From: Sphaerisporangium fuscum
GTDB lineage: Bacteria; Actinomycetota; Actinomycetes; Streptosporangiales; Streptosporangiaceae
DNA: 46,967 nt
Reading direction: 5' to 3'
Assembly (NCBI RefSeq): GCF_018531465.1
Contig: NZ_JAHDTF010000053.1
Coordinates: forward strand, 1 to 46,967
Shown here: piece after piece, positions 7,486 through 14,674 of the stretch
Numbering within the stretch: position 1 is the first letter of the stretch
How the letters are laid out: each line of letters opens with the position of its first letter
Translations under genes and position numbers: made by a program
Notes under the pieces: model-generated
Database searches by the model: none
What the model was told of the DNA's origin: nothing
The model's input: the letters and a program-made list of their open reading frames with translations, nothing else

Positions 7486-8235
7486 TCATCCGGCCTGACG
7501 CAGGCCGGTGCCGAGGGCGACGGCGGCGACCCGGCGGGCCAGCAGACGGGCGGGGTCGATGACCGGGACGGGGACGAGGGAGTCGTCCAGGGCCAGGACG
7601 ATCTCGGTGCACGCGGTGACGATCCGTTCCGCGCCCCGCGCCGCCAGGGAACGGGCGACCTCCGCCAGTGCCCGCCTGTGGGCCGGGCCGGCGCCGCCGC
7701 TCTTGACGGCGCCGATGGCCGCCATGACCTCCCGCTGGCCTGGCTCGTCCGGCTCGGCCACCTCCACGCCGCGGCGGCGGAGGGCCTCCGCGTAGAGGCC
7801 CGCGCGCAGGGTGCCGGACGTGGCCAGCACGCCGGCCGTCCGGACACCGCCGGCGGTGAGGGCGTCGGCCGTGACGTCGATGATGCTCACCAGCGTCAGC
7901 CCCGCCTCCTCGGCCAGGCGGGGGACGAAGGCGTGGGCGGTGTTGCAGGGGACGGCGAGCACCTCGCACCCCGCCCGCTTCAGCCCCTCGATGCCGCGCC
8001 GCAGGTACGGGGTCGGATCCTCCCCGCGGCCGAGCAGGTTCAGGGAACGGTCGGGGACGCGAGGGTCGCCCCAGATGACGACGGGGACGTGGCCCTGGTC
8101 GCAGGTGGCGGCCGTCTCCTCCATGAGCTTGCCGTAGAAGTCGACGGTGGCCGCCGGGCCCATGCCGCCCAGAACACCGACCAGCCGGGGCGGCCCGCCC
8201 GGCCGGGCGCCATCGTGGCCGGCCATCGCAGTCAT
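7486..8235 (-). CDS. Aspartate/glutamate racemase family protein
   Basis: This 249-residue protein is of the Asp/Glu racemase superfamily. It starts with the glycine-rich LVGVLGGMGPAATVDFYGKL and carries both catalytic Cys motifs, PCNTAH in the first half and TACTEI in the second. Two Cys residues act as acid and base on opposite faces of the alpha-carbon in a cofactor-free racemisation. The size fits the YgeA/aspartate racemase branch rather than MurI. ATG at 8235 is chosen; ATG at 8226 is equally possible. It is divergent from an Lrp/AsnC regulator, an arrangement that often means control by that regulator and a role in D-amino-acid metabolism. Confidence 0.88.
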   Translation of the reverse strand: MTAMAGHDGARPGGPPRLVGVLGGMGPAATVDFYGKLMEETAATCDQGHVPVVIWGDPRVPDRSLNLLGRGEDPTPYLRRGIEGLKRAGCEVLAVPCNTAHAFVPRLAEEAGLTLVSIIDVTADALTAGGVRTAGVLATSGTLRAGLYAEALRRRGVEVAEPDEPGQREVMAAIGAVKSGGAGPAHRRALAEVARSLAARGAERIVTACTEIVLALDDSLVPVPVIDPARLLARRVAAVALGTGLRQAG

Positions 8236-8321
8236 CGGCGGGTGTCCTCTCCCTCGCGGCGAACCTGAGGCGGGGCCGGGCGCGAGGACGACCGGGCGAC
8301 CGCCCGAAGAAAGGATCCCGG

Positions 8322-8327
8322 TATAAG
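8322..8327 (+). promoter_or_regulatory. Probable -10 element of the Lrp/AsnC gene
   Basis: TATAAG is the most AT-rich hexamer in the 139-bp divergent region between the racemase and the Lrp gene. Transcription from it would begin near 8334 and give a leader of about 40 nt ending in the AAGGGAG ribosome-binding site (8363-8369). No convincing -35 is seen. Confidence 0.45.
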
Positions 8328-8374
8328 GTGAGCCCGGTGTCCAAATGCAGCAAAGCGACACCAAGGGAGCGAAT

Positions 8375-9415
8375 GTGCTGGAATCCGGCATCGAGTCCCC
8401 GCGGTTGCTGTCGGAGACCGACCTGGAACTCATCGACGCCCTCCAGATCGACCCGCGCGCGAGCTGGATCGACGTCGCGGCGGTGACCGGCGCGGACCCG
8501 GCGACGGCGGCGCGGCGCTGGCGGCGGCTGAACAGCCGCGGGGAGGCGTGGACCACCGTGGCGCTGGGGCAGCGCCAGATGCACGCGATGAGCATGGCGT
8601 TCCTGGAGATCGACTGCGAGGCGGGCGCGGCGGCCGAGGTCGGCGGCACCCTCGCGCGGGCGGGGCACCTCATCACCGTGCAGCACGTCGCCTCCGGTCA
8701 CGACCTGTTCGTGATCGCCGTCGCCGCCTCGATGCCGGCGCTGGCGGACTACCTGCTCATGGACCTGCCGCGGGTGCCCGGCGTGGTGAAGGTGCGCCCC
8801 CATGTCGCGACCCGTGTCTTCGACGCCTCGCGCCGCTGGCGGCTGCGCGTGCTGCCGCCCCGGTCCGCGGGCGCGCTGGCCAGGCGGCAGCGGCCGCCGG
8901 AGAGCACCAGGCAGATGGACGAGATCGACCGGCTGCTGTTCAAGGCCCTGCTGGCGGACGGCCGCACCGCCTACTCCGAGCTCGCCGCGGTCGTCGGCGT
9001 GTCCGAGCGCACGGTGCAGCGCAGGCTGTCGCGCCTGGTCGCGGCCGGTGACATCGATTTCCGGTGTGACGTGGCGCGGCCGCACGCGGGCTGGCACTCC
9101 TCGGCGGTGCTGTGGCTGCGCATGCCGGACGGGCTGCTGGAGGAGACGGGCAGGGCCCTGCTGGAGTGGCCGGAGACGCGCACGTGCGCGGCGCTCGCGG
9201 GGAAGCGCAACATGCTCCTCACCGTCGGCCTGCACGCCGTCGGCGACCTGCACCCGCTCGTGGTCCGCCTGGAGGAGCGGTTCCCGTACGTGAGCGTCGC
9301 CGACCGGCAGATCGTCCTTCGGCAGTCGAAGCTCTACGGGCGGCTGCTCGACCGCTTCGGCCGTTGCGCCGGCGTCGTCCCGGTGGACCCGTGGAGCCTG
9401 TCGCCGCGGGGGTGA
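8375..9415 (+). CDS. Lrp/AsnC-family regulator with two DNA-binding/ligand modules
   Basis: This is about 346 residues, twice the usual Lrp length. The first AsnC helix-turn-helix is LSETDLELIDALQIDPRASW followed by IDVAAVTGADPATAARRWRRL. A second complete one is at MDEIDRLLFKALLADGRTAYSELAAVVGVSERTVQRRLSRL, with an effector-type fold after each. GTG at 8375 is preferred because AAGGGAG lies 5 nt before it; ATG at 8345 would add ten residues but has no ribosome-binding site. Such tandem AsnC proteins respond to amino acids. It is divergent from the racemase and near the LysR/amidohydrolase/ABC operon, so it probably senses an amino acid handled by these genes. Confidence 0.87.
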   Translation: MLESGIESPRLLSETDLELIDALQIDPRASWIDVAAVTGADPATAARRWRRLNSRGEAWTTVALGQRQMHAMSMAFLEIDCEAGAAAEVGGTLARAGHLITVQHVASGHDLFVIAVAASMPALADYLLMDLPRVPGVVKVRPHVATRVFDASRRWRLRVLPPRSAGALARRQRPPESTRQMDEIDRLLFKALLADGRTAYSELAAVVGVSERTVQRRLSRLVAAGDIDFRCDVARPHAGWHSSAVLWLRMPDGLLEETGRALLEWPETRTCAALAGKRNMLLTVGLHAVGDLHPLVVRLEERFPYVSVADRQIVLRQSKLYGRLLDRFGRCAGVVPVDPWSLSPRG

Positions 9416-9436
9416 GGAGTGTCACGAGACCGCCGG

Positions 9437-10312
9437 TCAGAGCGCCAGCGCGTCCAGCACGGACCGCAGGCGGGTGGTCTCGCGGTCGGGGCGGATGAGC
9501 GTGAAGATGCTGCGGCTGGTGTTCAGCCACGGCACGTCGGCGACCACGACGTCCGGGCCGTGCCCGCGCAACGCGAGGTCGGGGACGAGGGCGGCGCCCA
9601 CCCCCGCCTCGACCATCGACATTATGATCTTGAAGTCGTCGGCGTGGCAGGCCACGCGGGGACGCAGGCCCCAGCGGGCGAACACGCCGTCCAGGAAGGA
9701 GGCGTCGCTGCTGGCGGGGTGGTGCATGATCCACGGCAGGTCGACGAGCTGCTCGACCCGGTAGGGCGCCAGGTGGGACCACTCGCGCGGGAGGACGACC
9801 TTGTAGCGGTCCTCGGCGATCCAGCGCCGGCTCAGCGCCGACGGCCAGGACAGGCCGGAGTTCCCCACCTGGTAGACGATCGCCGCGTCCATCTCGCCAC
9901 CGGCGCTCAGGCGCGGGATGAGCTGGGAGGGCTCGGCCACGGAGATCTTGACGCCGGCCCGTTCCTCGGGGGACGTCCGCCGCAGGACGTCGGCCAGCAC
10001 CTGGGCGAAGCTGGGGAAGATGCCCAGGTGGATCCGCCGTCCGCTGCTGCTGTGCACGGCCTGGACGGTGGCCACCATGCGCTCGATGTCCATGAGCACG
10101 GTCTCGGCCTGCCTGGCCAGCACCTCGGCGGCGGCGGTCGGCAGCGCGCTGCGGGCCGAGCGCTCGAACAGCTTCACGCCCGTCGCCCGCTCCAGCGCGA
10201 CCATCTGCTGGGAGACGGCTGAAGAGGTGTATCCGAGCCGGTTGGCGGCGGCGGCGAAGGACCCCAGCTGCACGACCTCCCGGAGAGTGCGCAGGTGTTC
10301 GGGTTTGAGCAT
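9437..10312 (-). CDS. LysR-family regulator divergent from the amidohydrolase operon
   Basis: This is a 291-residue LysR protein. The N-terminal winged helix is MLKPEHLRTLREVVQLGSFA then TSSAVSQQMVALERATGVKLFERS, and the effector-binding domain starts near residue 90 (RIHLGIFPSFAQ). It is transcribed away from the amidohydrolase gene across a 111-bp shared region, the classic arrangement of a LysR activator with its target operon. It converges with the Lrp gene, 21 bp away. The inducer is probably the substrate of the ABC importer or amidohydrolase. The shared region holds TACAGT (10382-10387), a possible -10 for the target operon. Confidence 0.9.
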   Translation of the reverse strand: MLKPEHLRTLREVVQLGSFAAAANRLGYTSSAVSQQMVALERATGVKLFERSARSALPTAAAEVLARQAETVLMDIERMVATVQAVHSSSGRRIHLGIFPSFAQVLADVLRRTSPEERAGVKISVAEPSQLIPRLSAGGEMDAAIVYQVGNSGLSWPSALSRRWIAEDRYKVVLPREWSHLAPYRVEQLVDLPWIMHHPASSDASFLDGVFARWGLRPRVACHADDFKIIMSMVEAGVGAALVPDLALRGHGPDVVVADVPWLNTSRSIFTLIRPDRETTRLRSVLDALAL

Positions 10313-10423
10313 CAGAGTTCCTTGCCCTCAGGGCGGCTAAATGTCGTGTTTATAGCGCTTCCTACTTCTTTGCGCCACTCCTACAGTGAGTGGCCATCAT
10401 CACTTCGACGTCCTGAGAGTCAC

Positions 10424-11989
10424 ATGAGCATGCGCGTTTACCGCAACGCCGCCATCCACACCGGGGACAGCGGCAACCCCACCGCCCAGGCCATGGCCGT
10501 GGACGGCGAGCGCCTGCTCGCCGTCGGCACCGAGGCCGAGGTGCGCGAGGTCGCGGGCGGGGGAGCGGAGCTGATCGACCTCGACGGCGCCGCGGTGCTC
10601 CCCGGTCTCTACGACGCCCACATCCACACCGCGCAGTACGCCCAGAGCCTGGACGCGGTCGACCTGCGCGACGTGCGCACCCTGGACGAGGCCCTGGCGA
10701 TGGTGGCCGCGCACGCGAAGCGGCTGCGGCCGGGCGCCTGGCTGTTCGGCGGCCGATGGAACAGCAACGCTTGGGATCCGCCTGCGCAGCCGGACAGGTA
10801 CACCCTGGACTCGGTCTGCCCGGACCTGCCGGTCGCGCTGCCCAGCGTGGACGGCCACACGGTGTGGGCGAACTCCGCCGCGCTGCGGCTGGCCGGCATC
10901 GACGCCGGCACGCCCGACCCGGTCGGCGGTGAGATCGTCAGGGACGCGAGCGGGGAACCCACCGGCATCCTGCGCGAGTCCGCCTCCTACCCCCTGCGCG
11001 ACCTCATGGTCTCCGCCGACCTGCGCGACCAGCTCCGCGCCGCCCAGGAGGAACTCCTGGCGCTCGGCCTGACCAGCGTGCACGACATCGACGGCGAGGA
11101 CTGCCGCGCCGCCTACCTGGAGCTGCGCGAGGCGGGCGAGCTGAAGCTGCGTGTGCACAAGGCGATCCCCATGATCCACCTGGAGGCGGCCATCGCCGAA
11201 GGCCGCCGGACCGGCCAGGGCGACGACTGGTTCCGTACCGGCCCCGTCAAGATCTTCAGCGACGGCGCGCTGGGCTCGCACACCTGCCACATGAGCGAGC
11301 ACTTCGCCGGCGAGCCGGACAACGCGGGCATCGCGGTCACGCCGTATGACGACTTGGTCGCGCTGTTCGGCAAGGCCGCCAGGGCCGGGATCGCGGTGGC
11401 CACGCACGCCATCGGCGACCAGGCCAACCACCTGGTCATCGACGCCTACGAGGCCATCGGCCACACGCCGGGGCTGCGGCACCGCATCGAGCACGCCCAG
11501 CACCTGCGGCCCGCCGACCTGGCCAGGATGGCCAGGCTCGGCATCGTCGCCTCGATGCAGCCCGTGCACTGCACCAGCGACATCGACCTGGTCGACTCCC
11601 TGCTCGCCGGGCACGATCTGGCCTCCTACGCCTGGCGCGGGATGCTGAACGTCGGCGTCCCGCTGGCCTTCGGGTCCGACGCCCCGGTCGAGCACCCGAA
11701 CCCCTTCGCCGCGCTGTACGCGGCGGTCACCCGCACCCGTCCCGACGGTTCGCCCGCCGGCGGCTGGCAGCCCGAGCAGCGGCTGAGCATGGGCGAGGCC
11801 CTCGCCGCCCACACGCTCGGGGCGGCCTACGCCGCAGGCGAGGACGACCGCAAGGGTGTCCTCGCGCCCGGCAGACTCGCCGACTTCATCGCGGTGGACA
11901 CCGACCCCTTCGCGGAGTCGCCGGACGCGGTGCTGCGGACCAAGGTCATGACCACCGTGGTCGGCGGCGAAGTCCGCTGGCAGCGTTGA
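10424..11989 (+). CDS. Amidohydrolase of the YtcJ-like (amidohydrolase 3) family
   Basis: This 521-residue metal-dependent hydrolase has the amidohydrolase plan. A small N-terminal beta domain is followed by the first metal motif GLYDAHIHT (HxH). A central catalytic part has KIFSDGALGSHT, then ATHAIGDQAN and HRIEHAQHL metal-binding His residues, FGSDAPVEHPNPF with the catalytic Asp, and the beta domain closes near the C-terminus. It hydrolyses an amide or related bond; YtcJ homologues have varied substrates. ATG at 10424 follows GAGAG with a 7-nt gap. An ABC importer follows 14 bp downstream, so the imported compound is probably its substrate. Confidence 0.88.
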   Translation: MSMRVYRNAAIHTGDSGNPTAQAMAVDGERLLAVGTEAEVREVAGGGAELIDLDGAAVLPGLYDAHIHTAQYAQSLDAVDLRDVRTLDEALAMVAAHAKRLRPGAWLFGGRWNSNAWDPPAQPDRYTLDSVCPDLPVALPSVDGHTVWANSAALRLAGIDAGTPDPVGGEIVRDASGEPTGILRESASYPLRDLMVSADLRDQLRAAQEELLALGLTSVHDIDGEDCRAAYLELREAGELKLRVHKAIPMIHLEAAIAEGRRTGQGDDWFRTGPVKIFSDGALGSHTCHMSEHFAGEPDNAGIAVTPYDDLVALFGKAARAGIAVATHAIGDQANHLVIDAYEAIGHTPGLRHRIEHAQHLRPADLARMARLGIVASMQPVHCTSDIDLVDSLLAGHDLASYAWRGMLNVGVPLAFGSDAPVEHPNPFAALYAAVTRTRPDGSPAGGWQPEQRLSMGEALAAHTLGAAYAAGEDDRKGVLAPGRLADFIAVDTDPFAESPDAVLRTKVMTTVVGGEVRWQR

Positions 11990-12003
11990 TAAGGAGCACC
12001 CCC

Positions 12004-12972
12004 GTGAACACCCGCACTCTCCCCACGCTCGCAGCCGGCGTGCTGCTGGCCGCGACCGCCGCCTGCGGCGCCCAGTCCCTGGACGGCGGCTCGTCCGGCA
12101 CCACCTCCGCGCCGTCGGCCGCCGCCGCGCCGTCCGTCGTCCTCGACCAGGCCCCCGCCGAGGAGAAGGCGGCCGACGTCATCAACGCGATCCAGCCCGA
12201 CAAGGAACTGGCGGCCAAGGCGTCGGCGAGCCTGAAGTCCGGCGTCCTGAAGGTCGTCTCCTCCATGGGCTACCCGCCCATGGAGATCTTCGCCAGCGAC
12301 GGCACGACCGCCATCGGGTTCGACCCCGCCCTGGCCAGGGCCATCGCCAGGAAGCTCGGCGTCAAGGTCACCATCACCGACGAGGAGTTCAACTCACAGA
12401 TCCCCGGCGTGCTCACCGGCCGCTACGACTTCGTCATCTCGTCCATGACCGACAACGCCGAGCGGCAGGGCCAGGTCAGCTTCGTCGACTACGTGCGGGC
12501 CGGCGCCGGTCTGATCGTCAAGAAGGGCAACCCCGCGGGCATCGCCGGGCCGAAGGACCTGTGCGGCAAGACGGTCTCCGTCGTCGACAACGGCTCCTCG
12601 ATGGACCTGGCCGAGAGCTACGACGCCGCCTGCCGCAAGGACGGCGGGCACGGGGTGAACGTCCTGAAGTTCCCCGGCGACCAGGAGGCGCTGATCCAGG
12701 TCACCGGCGGCCGCGCGCAGGCCTCCGTCACCGACTACGTCGTGGCCGCCAGCAAGGCCGCCGACCCCAAGCTGGCGGTCGAGGCGGTCGCGCTCGACGG
12801 CACCGAGGCCCCGTGGGGGATCGGGATGAAGCCCGACAACAAGGTGCTCATCGACTCCGTCAAGGGCGCACTGGACTCCCTCATCCAGAGCGGTGAGTAC
12901 GCCAAGATCCTCAAGGCGTGGAACCTGGAGAAGCTCGCCGTCACCTCCGCTGTGGTCAACGGCGGTAAGTGA
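12004..12972 (+). CDS. Polar amino-acid ABC importer, substrate-binding lipoprotein
   Basis: This 322-residue lipoprotein begins with a signal peptide ending at TAAC (Cys21). A low-complexity Ala/Ser/Gly linker follows, then a family 3 solute-binding fold: LKVVSSMGYPPMEIFASDGTTAIGFDPALARAIARKLG and later DFVISSMTDNAERQGQVSFVDY. This family binds amino acids and their derivatives. The GTG at 12004 follows AAGGAG (11991-11996). An upstream TTG at 11986 lies in the end of the amidohydrolase gene and is less likely. The stop overlaps the permease start (GTGA). Ligand identity cannot be read from the sequence. Confidence 0.9.
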   Translation: MNTRTLPTLAAGVLLAATAACGAQSLDGGSSGTTSAPSAAAAPSVVLDQAPAEEKAADVINAIQPDKELAAKASASLKSGVLKVVSSMGYPPMEIFASDGTTAIGFDPALARAIARKLGVKVTITDEEFNSQIPGVLTGRYDFVISSMTDNAERQGQVSFVDYVRAGAGLIVKKGNPAGIAGPKDLCGKTVSVVDNGSSMDLAESYDAACRKDGGHGVNVLKFPGDQEALIQVTGGRAQASVTDYVVAASKAADPKLAVEAVALDGTEAPWGIGMKPDNKVLIDSVKGALDSLIQSGEYAKILKAWNLEKLAVTSAVVNGGK

Positions 12973-13883
12973 CCGTGCGAACCGAACCGATCGCCGACGC
13001 CTCGGGCACCCCGGTGCCCGTCGCGCGGACCTGGCACTGGGGCCGCTTGGTGGGCGCCGCCGTCGCGCTGGCGGTCGTCGGCTGGCTCGTCTACCTGGTC
13101 GTGGTCAACCCGCGGCTGGACTGGGGCAAGGTCGCGGAGTACCTGTTCAACGGCCGCATCCTGGACGGCGTCCTGGTCACCGTCGAGATCTCCGTGCTCG
13201 CGACGGCCCTCGGGCTGGTCCTGGGGGTCATCATCGCGATCATGAGGTTGTCGCACAACCCGGTGCTGAGCGGGCTGGCCACGCTCTACATCTGGTTCTT
13301 CCGCGGCACCCCGGTCCTGGTGCAGCTCATCTTCTGGTACAACCTGGCCTTCCTGTTCCCCGAGCTCGTGCTCAAGATCCCGTTCACGATGATCGGCCTC
13401 AAGTGGGACACCAACCAGGTGATGACCGGCTTCACCTCGGCCATGCTGGGGCTCGGGCTGAACCTGGCGGCCTACTTCGCCGAGACCGTGCGCGCCGGCA
13501 TCCAGGCCGTCGACAAGGGCCAGACCGAGGCGGCGTACGCGCTGGGCATGACCCCCGGCAAGCGGATGCGGGTCATCGTGCTGCCGCAGGCGCTGCGCAT
13601 CATCATCCCCCCGACCGGCAACGAGTTCATCTCCATGCTGAAGACCACTTCGCTGGTCTACGTGGTCGCCGGGCACGACCTGATGACCAACGCCAGCCAG
13701 ATCTACAAGGCCAACAACCTGATCATGGAGCTGCTGATCGTGGCGAGCCTGTGGTACATGCTCATGACCGCCGTGGCGACCTTCCTGCAGGGCAGGCTGG
13801 AGCGCCGCTTCGGCTCCGACGCCGTACGGCTGGTGCGCGGCGGCGGCCTGGCCGCCAGGATCCTGCCGAAGGTGACCGCGTGA
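12969..13883 (+). CDS. Polar amino-acid ABC importer, permease (HisM family)
   Basis: This 304-residue membrane protein has an N-terminal single helix (LVGAAVALAVVGWLVYLVVV), then a HisM/GlnP-type transmembrane domain of about five helices. The EAA loop that docks onto the ATPase is TVRAGIQAVDKGQTEAAYAL. Only one permease gene is present, so it probably works as a homodimer. It starts at GTG within a GTGA overlap with the binding protein and ends with a GTGA overlap with the ATPase gene. Confidence 0.93.
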   Translation: MTVRTEPIADASGTPVPVARTWHWGRLVGAAVALAVVGWLVYLVVVNPRLDWGKVAEYLFNGRILDGVLVTVEISVLATALGLVLGVIIAIMRLSHNPVLSGLATLYIWFFRGTPVLVQLIFWYNLAFLFPELVLKIPFTMIGLKWDTNQVMTGFTSAMLGLGLNLAAYFAETVRAGIQAVDKGQTEAAYALGMTPGKRMRVIVLPQALRIIIPPTGNEFISMLKTTSLVYVVAGHDLMTNASQIYKANNLIMELLIVASLWYMLMTAVATFLQGRLERRFGSDAVRLVRGGGLAARILPKVTA

Positions 13884-14665
13884 ACCCCGTCGTCCAGGCC
13901 GCCGGGGTGCGGATGAGCTACGGCGACGTGCAGGTGCTCAACGGCGTCGACTTCACCGTCGCCCCGGGCGAGGTGAGCTGCGTCATCGGGCCGTCCGGCT
14001 CGGGCAAGTCCACCTTCCTGCGCTGCATGAACGGCCTGGAACCGGTGCTCGGCGGCAGCCTGCGCGTCCTCGGCGAGGAGGTCGGCCACACCCTGCGCGA
14101 CGGCCGGTACCACCCCTGGACGCCCAAGGAGTTCGCCGCCTTCCGCAGGAACATCGGCATGGTGTTCCAGCGCTTCAACCTGTTCGCCCACCACAGCGCG
14201 CTGGAGAACGTCGCCTGCGGCCCGGTCCACGTCCTCGGCACCCCGGCCGAGCGCGCGCGGAAGCTGGCCATGGAACACCTGGACCGAGTGGGCCTCGCCG
14301 GCCACGCCCACAAGCGGCCCCACCAGCTCTCCGGCGGCCAGCAGCAGCGGGTGGCCATCGCCAGGGCGCTCGCCATGAACCCGGCGCTGATGCTCTTCGA
14401 CGAGCCGACCTCCGCGCTGGACCCGGAGCTGGTCGACGAGGTCCTGGAGGTCATGAAGGGCCTGGCCGCCGACGGGATGACGATGGTCGTGGTGACCCAC
14501 GAGATCGCCTTCGCCAGGGAGGTCGGCGACTGGCTGACCTTCTTCGCCGACGGCGTGGCCGTCGAGCGGGGCCGCCCGCGTGAGCTCCTGGCGGCGCCGC
14601 GGCACGAACGGACCAGGGCCTTCCTGTCCAGCGTGCTGGGCGCGAAGGACCGTCAGGAGTCCTAG
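13880..14665 (+). CDS. Polar amino-acid ABC importer, ATPase
   Basis: This is a 261-residue ABC ATPase of the GlnQ/HisP class. The Walker A is GPSGSGKST, the Q-loop VFQRFNLF, the signature LSGGQQQR, the Walker B LMLFDEPTSALD and the switch His is in THEIAFAREVGD. It energises uptake through the preceding permease. The GTG start at 13880 overlaps the permease stop. It is the last gene of the amidohydrolase-transporter operon and converges with the penicillin-binding protein gene, with only 9 bp between. Confidence 0.95.
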   Translation: MNPVVQAAGVRMSYGDVQVLNGVDFTVAPGEVSCVIGPSGSGKSTFLRCMNGLEPVLGGSLRVLGEEVGHTLRDGRYHPWTPKEFAAFRRNIGMVFQRFNLFAHHSALENVACGPVHVLGTPAERARKLAMEHLDRVGLAGHAHKRPHQLSGGQQQRVAIARALAMNPALMLFDEPTSALDPELVDEVLEVMKGLAADGMTMVVVTHEIAFAREVGDWLTFFADGVAVERGRPRELLAAPRHERTRAFLSSVLGAKDRQES

Positions 14666-14674
14666 CGGGCCGGG

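Noticed and set aside
7376..9253. Reverse-strand open frame of about 625 codons spanning the racemase and Lrp genes
   Set aside because: It covers genes with clear motifs in other frames; composition is Arg/Pro/Gly-rich shadow.
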